This document shows, piece after piece, positions 38,201 to 48,521 of a stretch of DNA of 64,000 bases. The DNA is taken from assembly GCF_001039355.2 (NCBI RefSeq), contig NW_019775014.1:62001-126000 (forward strand), in the 5' to 3' direction. The notes under the pieces were generated by a model that made no database searches, was not told the DNA's origin, and saw only the letters and a list, made by a program, of their open reading frames with translations. The first letter of the stretch is position 1. The number at the start of each line of letters is the position of its first letter. Position numbers and translations under genes: made by a program. This stretch comes from Lingula anatina (taxonomy: Eukaryota > Brachiopoda > Lingulata > Lingulida > Lingulidae).

Positions 38201-41200
38201 GTAGGATTGAGCCAACTTGGCTGTAAAGACACCATTTATGTTTACATTTGGTTATCAGACTTTATCTCTCCAGATATCTTCAAACCAAGTAATTTTGTTT
38301 TATTGCTTTATTGCTGATTCTGACCTCAGTCAACCTAACTGGTTTGTAGACATGCAATTATGCCTAAATTCATTCCATTCCCCTTAACTTTACAAGCCTT
38401 GATTTTCTGCAAGTTTAACACTGTACCCACACATTTCTGCATAGGATATTTGAAACACATGCAGGGCATTTGTAATAAATGTCCCCTTGCTATTGAAAAT
38501 TGGTATTTTCACACATAAAATCAACACTTTGACATTAATAATTTTAATTCATCATTCATAAAATGTTGGGAAAAATACCCATAAGTGGAGAGTGCAGATG
38601 TTCCCAGTTGCATTAATCTTCTGATAATAACATATTTGATGTTTGTATATTTAACTGTTCACTCCTTCATTCCAGTGGCACAGGTCCTGATGAGTGTTTG
38701 ATCCTGTATGGGGATAGTATTGGCTGTATCAACATCCTGTCCATAGAGAACACAGGGGAGTGCCTGAGGCTGTGGAAGAAGATGCCCAAGGTGGAGGGGA
38801 TAGCCACAGTGGGGATAGAGGCCGTGGCTGGGGGAGGAATGACCAAGTTCATCAGGTGGAAGGTCCATGGAGACTGGGTTCAGGAGGTCAGTGAATAGTC
38901 ATACTGTTTTATGTTTTTTCTTCTTTCTTCTGGCTGTTCTGGTGGCAAATATTTTAAAAAACAAAGAAGAGGCTAAAACTGTTGTAGGTTAAGAGGCAGC
39001 AGTTGGGTAGAATGAGGAGAGGGAGGGAGGGAGAGACAGGAGTAGTTTGATCATCTAGGCTGATTTCAATTCAGGGTTTTCAGTCTAAGAATCCAAGCTA
39101 TCAGTTGGTCTTCCCCAATCTTTCTGCTATATTTGGTATATATTTTGATATTTTTATATTTACAGGTGAAGTACTATGATGAAATTGGACAGGTGATTTC
39201 TTGTTCTAATCATTCCCAGACAGCACTAGTCATAGGTAAGATATTATTTATAAATTATGCTTTTTTTTTTGGTGAAAGGGTAAATTGGGATAACTTGATG
39301 TGATTTTTTAAAAATACGAAAAGATTTTTAAAGGTTTACAGCTAGCTGCAGGAAAATTATTTTTTGAAAGAAAACTTTTTGTTACTTGCGGTATGTGGAG
39401 TATTGTGGAACAGCATTTTATTCATATTTTATCATATGGACATGTTTTAACGTATAAACTATTTGGTCACTCTGCCTTGTCCATTACCAGGTTGTACATC
39501 AGGTAGTACCAATGTTGACCAGCAGTTGAAGGACACCAAGGACTCAAACACACTGGTGGATAACTCCTCCAAGGGTAAAAACAAGACGAACACGGCTTAT
39601 GCTGTTCCTAAAGAACGCCTCCCTTCAGACCAACATGTCTTCAGGGTGTATAAAGGAGTGAAGACTTTTGCTTTCTCTAAGGATAAGAACACCCTGGTGA
39701 CAGGAGGTGAGTACCCTGAGGTTCATATCTAGTGTGTGAAAATTTCTTTGTTTTCATTTTCTGTATATGGATATGAAGTTTGAAAATGGAGAGGCTGGCA
39801 CAGGTCACATCTGACACTCACGGTAGAAGTTGATTTCAGACTGACTTTAAACTAAAATTACTTTATGTTGTAAATTGTATTGCCAGCAGATCATATTAAT
39901 TCATTAATGACTAAATACTTGAAACATTTTATTTGTTATGTTTTTATTGAATTAAAGAAATTGAAAAATTAAACTAAATAATGATAAAAAATTGAGAGCT
40001 AGTAATTGTTAATGGTACCTTACATCATTTCAGGTATGGACAGGATAGTAAGAATGTGGAACCCTTATGTGCCAGCGTAAGTCGTCTGCTTTTGTCTTTA
40101 ATCAGCTTTATTTCATTGCTCATTTTAAATGTTAAGCTTGATAAGTTGATTGTTAAGGAGATCTTTATAGGTATAGAGAAAAATTATTTCACTTAAAGTC
40201 AAGCTTGAGTTGGACCAATCTGTGGCTACTAAGTAAATTAACTTTTTGCAGTAAAATGTTACTGATGGTCTCTTCACGGAATGGTTAATTTTGAGTTCAT
40301 ATTTCTTATTCAGGAAACCAACAGGGATGCTACGAGGTCACAATGCTCCCATTTTCTACTTGTTTGTTTCTGAGGAAGATGACAGGATCTTCAGTATTTC
40401 CACAGACAAATGTGTGAAGGTAAGATGAATAACAAAATAACACAGAGTACGTGAAATGAATGAAAATATTTCTTTTTATTTTTAAAATACTTATTCATTT
40501 ACAATTAATTTTGTTATTTTTGAATTACATTTTCTATTTTTTGAAGTAGTATATCAGCCTCATAATGATCCTATGATCAATCTGTTATATGAAATTGAGA
40601 ATCTCTACACCTATGTGACTGGTCAGATTATTGCTAATCCCCCTGTTGATCTCCACTTAGGTCTGGGATATTCAAGACCAGAACTGTCTGGTAACAGTAC
40701 GTCCAAAGAGTCACAAAATCCGGGGTGACTTGCAGTCCTGCTATTACTCTGCCCCTAACAAATGTCTAGTAGTGGCCACTGACCAAATATCTCTACTGGC
40801 CATCAAGTCCAGGTAAGTTAACTCCAGGTTAACTCCTGGTTAACTCCAGGAGAGAGACATGGCGAAGGCCGTGGTTCAATATATAAGTTGACTTAGTATG
40901 ATATATGTTAGTATATATGCTCACATTAGCTTTGGTTGTCCACTTGTGTTTTCATCATTATTGTAGTGTAAATTGCTATTGCTTGTTATTAAAAACAAAG
41001 TTTATTGACTGCTGAGAATGTATAGGAAATGTATGAATTCAAAGCAATTATTTGACAAATTATTATAGATGATTTAAATTTCTATATATTTCATATTTTA
41101 TTATCACTCAACATTTAGAAAAGTACACATAGATGACTTAGTGTGGTCATTATAGAAAACCCGCTTCTGAAAATGAGTTCATGTGAAACAAGTTAAGGAT

Positions 41201-44200
41201 ACTGAGACTGTTGCTATTTATTATTCAGGCCAATCTTACAAGCAGAAATAGTCCTGACTCACAGAGACCCAGTCCATACAGCCAGATACAACCCTCAGTT
41301 CAAACAAATCATCACATGCTCAGCTGCCTCAGTAAGTGTGGATGTATTTTCTTCCAGACTTAATGTGCTTGTATGCATGGTACTTGCATTTGTATGTCAG
41401 TGTATATGCATGTGTATATATGGGCATGCACACTTGTGTGTGTTCCTTTTACATATTCAGTCAGTCTGATACATGGATTTCCTTTGTCTGTATTCCAGTT
41501 TCTCTGCCGATGCTTGTATGTGAATTGAAGGCTAACTATTAGTTGCTTTTCTTTAGTTGATATTATATATATATATACACTCTATACTGATTTATTTACT
41601 AATGAAGTTTTGTCACTTATGTACAAATGTTTATGTTTACAATGGAAATAAAAAATTCATCCATGTATTGTATGTTAAGAGTATGAAATTAATTTGAATA
41701 CAGATATAGTCAAGAGGTTGCTTTAAGTGGTTATGTTTGTGTATTTTGTAGACAGTGAAGCTATGGGATTTTGAAAGTGGCAACCCAATCTTTGACTTCA
41801 GTAATGCTCATGGGGATGCTGCCATCACATGTTTGTGCTTTGATAACACAGGCAGAAGGTAATATAGGCCACTTGTATATAAATATAGTTTATAGAATTA
41901 GCACCAGTCATATGGCAAATGCCAGTAAAAGGTCCATAAATTTGTTCAATTACTTACCACTTCTTCGATTTGGGCTTCTAAGTTCTTAGACCATGGCAGT
42001 TGGAAGGCCTTTTTTGCGCAAATTGTAATATATTTACTTAAGTATAATACAATCTGATCTAGAACAAAATAATGTTGGGATAGAACTACAAACTAATTAT
42101 GTACATAAAAACCTGGAATGTGTACTAATTCTGTCTTGTGAAAAAAGAATTAAATCATATAATACTTGGAAGATAGCATTGTTTGGTAGCTGTGTTTCTT
42201 GGTTAAATGATCAAAAGCAAAATTTTGGTCCTGAAATTAATTTTATTTGATTGTAGGTGTATCACTGGTGCCAGAGATGGCTGTCTTAAAATATGGAACT
42301 ACAACAATGGACATTGTCTCAGGGTTTTAATGAAAGGTAGTAGTATTATTATTAATATATATTTATTGTTATAATAATTATTTGAATGTCTCATTTTCTA
42401 GTGAAGGCACTTTTGTGAGGGTGAATTTTGCTAAATTTTTTAATTGCTTTTATTATAAACTCTTTCCATCCATCTTGCCTCGATTTCATCAGTTGCATCT
42501 CTTTTAATTCTTTTCTGATGGTTGAAACTATAAATAAAACTGTCACTAAGATCTGAATAGATAAAATTATCATGGTTTGGTTAAATCAATATCATTTATG
42601 GAATTGATGATATTTCTTCCTCATTTTACAGAGTCTGGCAATGATGAGATTTGTTCCTGTGCATATATAGAAATGAACAAGAATAGGTAAGTCAAGGAGC
42701 AGAGAACATTGCTTTGTAGTGAATACCATAATGTAAATATTTATAGTAAATGTTAGTGGCAAATTAACCTACATATTCATATGCAACATTAACATTTGAC
42801 TATTTTTCTAGCTTGGTAACCTTTCTTTTCTGTAATTCTTCCTGTGATCTTTTAAATGTATATAGACTTATCTCATATTTATCCTTTAATACTAATCTTC
42901 AGTGGGAGATTACTGTGTCTCATGCTAAAAGTTGCCATTAAATTTTTTGTTTAATTTCTTTAAAAACTTCTTTAATTAGTAAGACTGGAATATATAAAAG
43001 GTATAGCTGTTTGGGTTCAAATGCAGTTGATGCATCATGATTCTTATTGACGTTATATTCATTTCTTGTTTGAATTTGTGCAGAGATTTGATGTTCAGAA
43101 TAATAAGGCCATGGTTAATTCTCTGTTTGGTAAAGATTTTTTTTAATTATAATATTTAATTTTTTTTAAAAACATGGGTGTTAACATCATACATGGCTTA
43201 GTTGTTTGGTAATGATTTCCCCAGTCTTCTTAGTTAAATTTTAGTTAATATTTTGTGTTATCATCTTTTTATTTGTTCAGTTGATAATAATTTTTTCCAA
43301 TACTACTGTGATACAGGAAGTTACTTGATGTTAACACAGAAATTGAAATCAGACCACAGAGGTAGATGTTTGCAAGCTGTCTTGCATACAACATCATAGA
43401 GCTTGAGTTTATATCTTGAGTTTATACAGCAAATTAGGCAGTGATATTCAGGGTGCTTTTAAAGATTTTGTAAAAGTCATTCTCAGAAGTATGAACAGAA
43501 AATTAGGTGGCGATATTAAGGATGCTTTTAGAGATTTTAAAAAGTCATTTTTGAGAGTTTAGACAGCAAATTAGGCAATGGTATTTAGGGCGCTATTAAA
43601 GACTTATGTTTTGCAGTTGGTGCATATTGAGCAGAAAATCTACACTTTTCTTTGTAAATACCAATGACATGCTTAAATTGTAAACAGTGTATTATTCAAT
43701 TTGATATACATATGATTAGACATAGACATGCTTGCAGATCTCTTTGCTCGGTGTCAAAGACTATATTTCCTCATGAGGCTTGGGATTTGAAATTACAGCT
43801 AATTGCTTGTTAGATAGAACAATTTTTTGACTTAATGACAATGATTTTTTTTTTTTGACATACAAATGAAATTTATTATGTGATCTTTTATGGCAATGTC
43901 CCATTAATATGTTTGTTATTATTACTGCTCTTGATAACTTTTTAGTTGCTATTTGAAGGCATTTTTGTGTTTTTGTGTGGGTTTCTGTGCAGTCTTTTTT
44001 TCTTTTTTGCTTGTGCGTGTTTGATTGCTCATATTAAAAGGGAAAGCTTTACATTCATGTTGGATATGCTTTAATGATAAGCACATAAATATTAAGTTAA
44101 TATAATCAATATTTTTCCTTAATCAAGTACATTGTTGGAAAATATTTTATGAATTGAAAAGGCACCATGTCAGTGGGCACAACTTTGATTTGTGAAGTAA

Positions 44201-47200
44201 AATGTAATAAGTAAATAATCAATTAACCAGTTTCATCTCGTGTGTATCCTGGTATTTTGCTTTACAATTATTGTGTTTTTGATATTAATGATAATAGTTT
44301 TCAGCTTAATGAATCAGAACTTAAATATGTTCACTGATTGCACAAAATGCTTATGGTAACAATAGTCTTGTAAAACTTCAACTTTTAAGTTGCAGTTATA
44401 TTTCAAATCAATTTCTATAACACCTGCTGTTCACTTCAGGTATGTGGTATCTGTGGGCTGGGACCATAGAGTCAATATCTACTCTGATGACCAAGACGAT
44501 GATGATGTCAGACATACCATTGACCCACAGCCTCCTTGGCAGGATGACCTGGTCAGTAAATGGACACTCAGAATGGATAAATTTTTAATAGAATAATATA
44601 ATAGTGTATAGATAAAAATTGGTCTAAATTTCAGAAGAATACACTGGATTACAGTATCCTGCTGTGAAATCCTGCCTTGACTGACATATTTAAGTGGTCA
44701 GTGCATCCCTCCCCCCCTCCTGTCTAAAGTTCTGAATCTGTAATTTGATACCTAGGTCTGCTGATAACTCCTGTGACAAATTTGCAGCAAATTTGCAAGA
44801 ATGGATTTTATGTTCTTGCAAACTGTTCCAAACAAGCAGCAATACAAATTGTTCTTGCAAACGCCTTGCTGCAAACTTTTTTGCTTTTACAAGGGGGCCC
44901 AGATATACTAAAATATCATAATATTATTATTTCAGGAAAATGGTCATAAGGAGGACATTCTTTCTGTGGCTTTCTGTCCACCCAATCTTCTGGCCACGTC
45001 CAGTTATGATGGAGAGGTCATTGTATGGAACATGGTGTCTGGACACATCTTCTGCCACCTGTTTGCTCCAGTACCTAAGGGATACAAAGACCAGTCATGT
45101 AGGTGTTGTGTTTGTAGACCAAATAATATCAGTCAACTTTGACCTAAGATAAGTCAGTAATAGTCTAAGTAAGTGGTTGTCTTATAAAGAAAAGAAATGG
45201 CTTATGTTTTAGAACAATTGTTTATTTAGTAGACTATCACAGATTGATTGACTCCAGTTGTGATAAATCAATAATCAATTTTTTAACAAGGGGGCCTGCC
45301 AGCTCTAGAAATAGAAGATATTTTTAACAAATCCCAAAACAATGATACGTATTTGCATATTAACAAAACTGTCCATGTTTCAGTGGATGGCGACTTAAGC
45401 ATCAACAAGCTGTTGTTTTTGAGATCCCGAGCATACAAGAAGGATGCAGCATCTCTCATTGCAGGAGGACCCAGAGGTTACCTTCACTTCTGGAATGTGT
45501 TCCATGGAGGTTCTCTGTACGCCCAGTTTACAGGGGTAAGATACTTTGTATGGTTGGTTCAGTGGTGGAGCATGAGGTTGACATTTGAGCAAAATGGCTT
45601 GGAAAAATTTGGACATATTAGAATCTTTTTGCACTAGTGGTTTAAGGATATCAAAAAAAAAAAAAAAAAAAAATTGACAAACCTGAAGTTCATATAGATT
45701 ATACAAATTAGGTAAATTGCTCTAGCAAGGAATTTAAAGAAAGTTTAATCTACAAGAAGATATATGGGATGAGTCTTTTGGATTAAAATCTTCTACAGTG
45801 TATGAAAGTACAAAGCAAAAAGTTTTTTATGCAATGAATAACAAGTCTTTACATTTGAAAGCTTGAATTAAGTAATGAGTTGTAATAATAAAGTAATTGT
45901 GGCATTTTTATCCAAATTTTTAATACTTCTATTTAGACCAAACACACAGGTGCTATGGTCACAGCCATGGAGTTATACAAGAATGACACCATTCTGTTCA
46001 CTGCTGACAGTGTGGGATTCATCTACTGTTGGAATGTGGAAGGTTACTGTGCTAAGAGCAAGGCAACTGACTCACCAGAGTGTAAGTATGGACAATATAT
46101 GAAAAACATTATTCTGACAAAATAAATTATTGCAATATTATGCTTAATTTAATTTAATTTTATTTCATTTCATGTCATCTTATTTTATTTTATTTTGATT
46201 TAGTAATTAGAAAAAAAATTAATGAGAATGTAGACTTTTCAACAAGTATAAACAAAGAACTGTTTTCTTTTCCAGTGATAACCTACTGGCGTGGTCATGT
46301 AGAGAGTATAACCAATATAGATGTAATTGAAGAACACAAAATGATGATCAGCTCTTCTCTAGACTGTACAGTAAGACTCTGGACAATAGAGGGACATTAT
46401 GTTGGTAAGGAAACAGCATAAAAACATAGGAGGATTAGTGAATTCCAGGTTTTTGCTAAAGGGAGGGTTTCATTTCAGAACTTCTCTCATGAGGATAAAA
46501 AATTTACCCCCTCCACTATAAAGAAAACAAACACACCATAGTGTACAAGACCAGCTATTCAGAAACTTTAAATCATCCAATTATGGCAGTTTATAAATTT
46601 ACACTGAGTATTATTTTCACTGACATTTTCTTTTGATAATTAAAAGCTAGTAATATATAGCATTTAGAAATGGACAGTATTATGTTCACCAAGCTGACCA
46701 TTTCCTCCTATCACCCATCACCAGGTACATTAGGCCAGCCAGACCCCTGGGATGTGTTCAACCCCAATACCTTCCAACACCCCATGGTGCCCTATGACGT
46801 CCTGGTGGACCCCAAGAGCTTGCCGTCCCACCCTGTCATAGCAGGAAAACTGAACTTGGAGGAGGTTCTACATGGTGATAAGAAGAAAGATAAGGTAAGT
46901 TGTACAGGGATGGATGGCATATGATCGGAGGGTCTCTGATTGTAATAGACTTGAAGAGATTTATGGACCTGGGGCTTGAGTTTTAGACCGTTTTAATTTG
47001 CGATGGATTGATAGTAGTCCACTTTAAATAAGTGGCAGGTCTGAAACTTAAGCTATGGTTCTCCAGTAATGAGATAGACACAGTATTTTATTTAATTTTA
47101 ATACTGCTACTGATTTATTTGGTATAAATTGGACTAAATTTTTCATTTAAAAGTTTTTGGGCTACAGGTATTATACTGTGAGACAGACACCAGGTGCTGG

Positions 47201-48070
47201 TTTTTCACAAGAGAACTTCAAACTAAGTTTGGTCTTAACTTTTAGACCAGAATTTTGTTTACATTTATCCAAGGTAAATCAGAAGTTTTCTAATTGGATA
47301 ATTAAAGGGAGTGATAAGTATCCACATTTACCCTCAATTGAAATAGAATGTTTTTTTTTATTTATTCTTAAAGTTTAGACCAGCTTTCAGTTGAAGTTCT
47401 TGTGTGAAACAGAGCCATGTTAAAAAACCTAGCTCAGTTAATATCTCTTTTAATTGAAAGGAATTTATGAAAATGATGCAAATTCATTTAACATGTGTGT
47501 TTATTGAAAATTTAATAAATAATATTGTTTTGTCTTTACAATAGACTATTGACTAAGTACAGTATATTATTTAACATGTTTTATCTGAAAATCAGTTAAT
47601 CAAAAATTTCCTTGTGGCCTTTCCAGGTAGAAGAGAAGATCCCGCCAGCCCCTGTATATGGTGAACAGACTTCTTATTTTGTGGATGATGCCACTATAGC
47701 AGAACAGATCAAACAGAAACCCTTCAATAAGGGGACAGGGAAAAGGTAAGTATTCAAATAGCAAATATGGTACACTTTAATATCAGTTACAATGACCTTG
47801 TGTAAATGATAAACACTGTGTGGTTATTGAAAAAAAAAGCGGCATTGAGTTTGTATTTATTATTATTAGTATTTTTTTTTTCATAATTAAATATTCAATA
47901 TTTTCAGAGTCAGGCATGAGCGTATGAAAGCGCGCCAGATGAAGATTGATCGTGATGGTCCCAGTGAATACAGACTTCTACAGACATTCCCCCTGGTGGA
48001 AACTCCAGACATTAAACCCCCTGAGATATCAGGACACAATGACGACCCTTTCAATTTTTACGATGATTGA
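16850..48070 (+). CDS. EF-hand and WD40 repeat protein (WDR49/WDR64/EFCAB8/WDY type)
   Basis: A scaffold protein with two EF-hands followed by ten or more WD40 motifs, enough for two β-propellers, and an acidic C terminus ending FNFYDD. Its relatives (WDR49, WDR64, EFCAB8, fly WDY) are largely testis- or cilium-associated; which one is the true orthologue I cannot say. Single-copy exon path after a first exon: 25596-25736, 26402-26419, then block B2 (36518-36751, 37097-37156, 37443-37531, 37825-37917, 38676-38886, 39166-39235, 39491-39706, 40034-40076, 40314-40419, 40661-40812), then 41229-41331, 41752-41858, 42257-42336, 42632-42686, 44440-44551, 44936-45098, 45384-45535, 45937-46081, 46276-46404, 46725-46894, 47627-47745 and 47908-48070. 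Phases agree at every join. From the ATG at 23540 this gives 1,056 residues. Second copies of several exons (28566-29395 and 31186-35478) are most likely the other haplotype. Confidence 0.85.
17720..18003. repeat. 16-bp minisatellite with strand switch
   Basis: Units close to CCCGCACCGATACTCC run in one orientation from 17720 to about 17787. The same unit then appears in the reverse orientation (TATCGGTGTGGGGGAG-like), twice interrupted, to about 18003. The 16-base spacing is visible unit by unit, and the inverted halves could fold into a hairpin. It lies in the first intron of the WD40 gene. Confidence 0.85.
19888..20104. mobile_element. MITE-like element with terminal inverted repeats
   Basis: The ends are imperfect inverted repeats. 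The left reads AGGCTGTATTCCCAGAG and the right, reverse-complemented, AGACCCCATTTCCAGAG; both continue into a shared AGATCGATCT motif. TA dinucleotides flank both ends (19886-19887 and 20105-20106), as for Tc1/mariner-derived MITEs. It is about 217 bases long and non-coding. Family assignment is inference. Confidence 0.55.
21623..21808 (+). CDS. First coding exon, candidate 2
   Basis: ATG has A at -3 and G at +4, with an in-frame TAA 15 bases upstream. The 62 codons end in KWKGW before the donor GTACGT, phase 0. The residues are charged and aromatic (GPWGFDQNISFKTMYEKAEG) and match no family I know. Because an upstream exon cannot splice in without meeting a stop, it behaves as a first coding exon, probably of an alternative isoform of the WD40 gene. 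Confidence 0.55.
23540..23779 (+). CDS. First coding exon, candidate 3
   Basis: Eighty codons from ATG (A at -3) end in phase 0 before the donor GTATAC. An in-frame TAA lies 15 bases upstream, and the acceptor-like TTCTTGTGCAG before 23519 suggests a short non-coding 5' exon part. The protein begins MSDDQYSEDGDRS, passes a Ser-rich stretch and ends in a charged helix (KFEKALAEDALKKK). That helix runs naturally into the first EF-hand helix if spliced directly to 25596. I take this as the most likely N terminus. Confidence 0.65.
24710..24862 (+). CDS. Doubtful exon in block A1
   Basis: From the acceptor CTCTTACAG, 51 codons stay open in phase 0 and end TSE before GTGTTT. In the second copy (27677-27829) this acceptor reads ACAA and the frame meets TAA soon after. 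The last 97 bases (24766-24862; LTFLTGGGEEVKKPVPHPRG and on) differ only by synonymous changes, so the true exon may start at 24766 after TTTCCTTAG, in phase 2. No upstream phase-2 exon was found. It may be an isoform-specific exon or a decaying one. Confidence 0.35.
25596..25736 (+). CDS. Exon: first EF-hand (copy A1)
   Basis: Forty-seven codons, phase 0 at both ends. The loop DEDGSGELDLDE has Asp at 1 and 3, Ser at 5, Glu at 7, Leu at 8 and Glu at 12, so it is a canonical calcium-binding loop. It is flanked by helices TLNLLKQAFEEA and FKVLLKSKLKL. The copy at 28566-28706 encodes the same residues. Confidence 0.9.
26402..26419 (+). CDS. 18-base microexon (copy A1)
   Basis: ACAAAGGAAACAGTACTG lies between the acceptor TCCATTTCAG and the donor GTATGA and encodes TKETVL in phase 0. 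It sits between the two EF-hand exons, and the same microexon and sites occur at 29378-29395. Either inclusion or skipping keeps the frame. Confidence 0.65.
27178..27178. other. Single-N contig join
   Basis: One N sits exactly between block A1 and its second copy. Some short-read scaffolders write a single N where neighbouring contigs overlap but were not merged. Confidence 0.85.
28566..28706 (+). CDS. Exon: first EF-hand (copy A2)
   Basis: Same 47 residues as 25596-25736; all base differences are synonymous (for example GAA/GAG, TTA/TTG, CTA/CTC). Probably the allelic copy of one exon. Confidence 0.85.
29378..29395 (+). CDS. 18-base microexon (copy A2)
   Basis: Identical to the microexon at 26402-26419, with the same acceptor and donor. 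Confidence 0.6.
30146..35495. repeat. Block B, copy 1 (B1)
   Basis: Recurs at 35500-40828. Introns differ by substitutions and indels (strongly in 31812-32100 against 37157-37440, hardly at all in 33560-34160 against 38884-39485). Exons: 31186-31419, 31752-31811, 32105-32193, 32441-32533, 33352-33562, 33842-33911, 34166-34381, 34710-34752, 34980-35085, 35327-35478. Confidence 0.95.
31186..31419 (+). CDS. Exon: second EF-hand and first propeller blade (copy B1)
   Basis: Seventy-eight codons, phase 0 at both ends. The second EF-hand loop DYSSDGLITWDE keeps Asp 1, Ser 3, Asp 5, Gly 6, Ile 8 and Glu 12. A linker with basic residues (YRRLKDVSFQLPAR) then enters the propeller with RDTVLKITDASDGTILACSQ. 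The identical copy is at 36518-36751. Confidence 0.88.
35496..35496. other. Single-N contig join
   Basis: One N lies exactly between B1 and B2, where the sequence enters the GTTAACTCCAGG repeat seen in full at 40817-40855. Confidence 0.85.
35500..40828. repeat. Block B, copy 2 (B2)
   Basis: Second copy of block B, continuous with the unique downstream exons from 41229 on. Its ten exons encode the same protein as B1. Confidence 0.95.
36518..40812 (+). CDS. WD40 block exons of B2 (second EF-hand and first propeller)
   Basis: Ten exons: 36518-36751, 37097-37156, 37443-37531, 37825-37917, 38676-38886, 39166-39235, 39491-39706, 40034-40076, 40314-40419 and 40661-40812. They enter in phase 0 and leave in phase 2. 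WD-like strands visible are DGTVSFWNG, REIQFYEL, GCINILSIEN, TGGMDRIVRMWNP and KCVKVWDIQ. The exon at 39491 holds a hydrophilic insertion (VDQQLKDTKDSNTLVDNSSK) between blades. All base differences from B1 that I found are synonymous. Confidence 0.85.
40817..40855. repeat. GTTAACTCC(A/T)GG tandem repeat
   Basis: Three copies of a roughly 12-base unit lie just after a splice donor. The B1 contig stops within the first copy, which probably explains the assembly break. Confidence 0.8.
41229..48070 (+). CDS. WD40 gene, unique 3' exons (second propeller, C terminus)
   Basis: Twelve exons: 41229-41331, 41752-41858, 42257-42336, 42632-42686, 44440-44551, 44936-45098, 45384-45535, 45937-46081, 46276-46404, 46725-46894, 47627-47745 and 47908-48070, with TGA at 48068. 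Clear WD blades are TVKLWDFESG, CLKIWNYNNGHC, GWDHRVNIYSDDQ, SSYDGEVIVWNMVSGH, GGPRGYLHFWNVFHGG, SVGFIYCWNVEGYC and SSLDCTVRLWTIEGHYVG. After the propeller comes a Pro-rich extension (GQPDPWDVFNPNTF, then KIPPAPVYGEQTSYFVDD), a basic stretch (RHERMKARQMK) and the acidic end. All phases match. Confidence 0.9.
43419..43605. repeat. About 68-bp minisatellite, 2.7 copies
   Basis: A unit containing ACAGCAAATTAGGCAGTGAT, GGTGCTTTTAAAGATTTT and a GTCATT motif repeats at 43419, 43487 and 43554 with substitutions. It lies in the intron between 42686 and 44440. Confidence 0.75.
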
Positions 48071-48382
48071 GCATGTTTAGAGACAGCCAACCAGGGTTAG
48101 GATAATTGAAATAATGGTGAATAGAAGGTGGAATACAAGCGATTCCAGAGCTGTCCTTGGTAGCACTGAATATACCAGCAGTTACACAGGCAATAGCAGT
48201 TCCAGTTGCAAGGGATATTTTCAATCCAACATGATGAGTCACTAAATTGAAAAAAAAAAATAACAAGCTGTTTTAGGGACAGGTTAACTCCAGTCAACTT
48301 CATGTTAAGCACCTTTCTTTTGATTATTTGTCATCGCATGCTTGCCATTGCTTCTCTCCTTGCTTGGACCATATATGTACAT
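48051..48382 (-). CDS. Candidate small antisense membrane protein, two exons
   Basis: On the minus strand, exon 1 (48382 down to 48313) starts at ATG and has 23 codons plus one base. A 71-base intron (48312-48242) begins GTGCTT and ends in a T-rich tract plus CAATTTAG. Exon 2 (48241-48051) continues in frame to TGA. An in-frame TAA lies upstream of the ATG. The 86-residue product has a basic N terminus (SKERSNGKHAMTNNQKK), one hydrophobic segment (VGLKISLATGTAIACVTAGI) and a tail with IPPSIHHYFNYPNPGW. I do not recognise it. Its end overlaps the last 20 coding bases of the WD40 gene tail to tail. Short length leaves chance possible. Confidence 0.4.
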
Positions 48383-48521
48383 GAGGATTGTTTTCAACAA
48401 TACATTGGCATAAGATACAGCTTAATATTGCATAAGTAACAAATATGAAAATAATTTTTACATGAAATTGGACCACATTATTACTGTTTTTCTAAGCTTT
48501 GTCACACGATTGTTTGGAATT

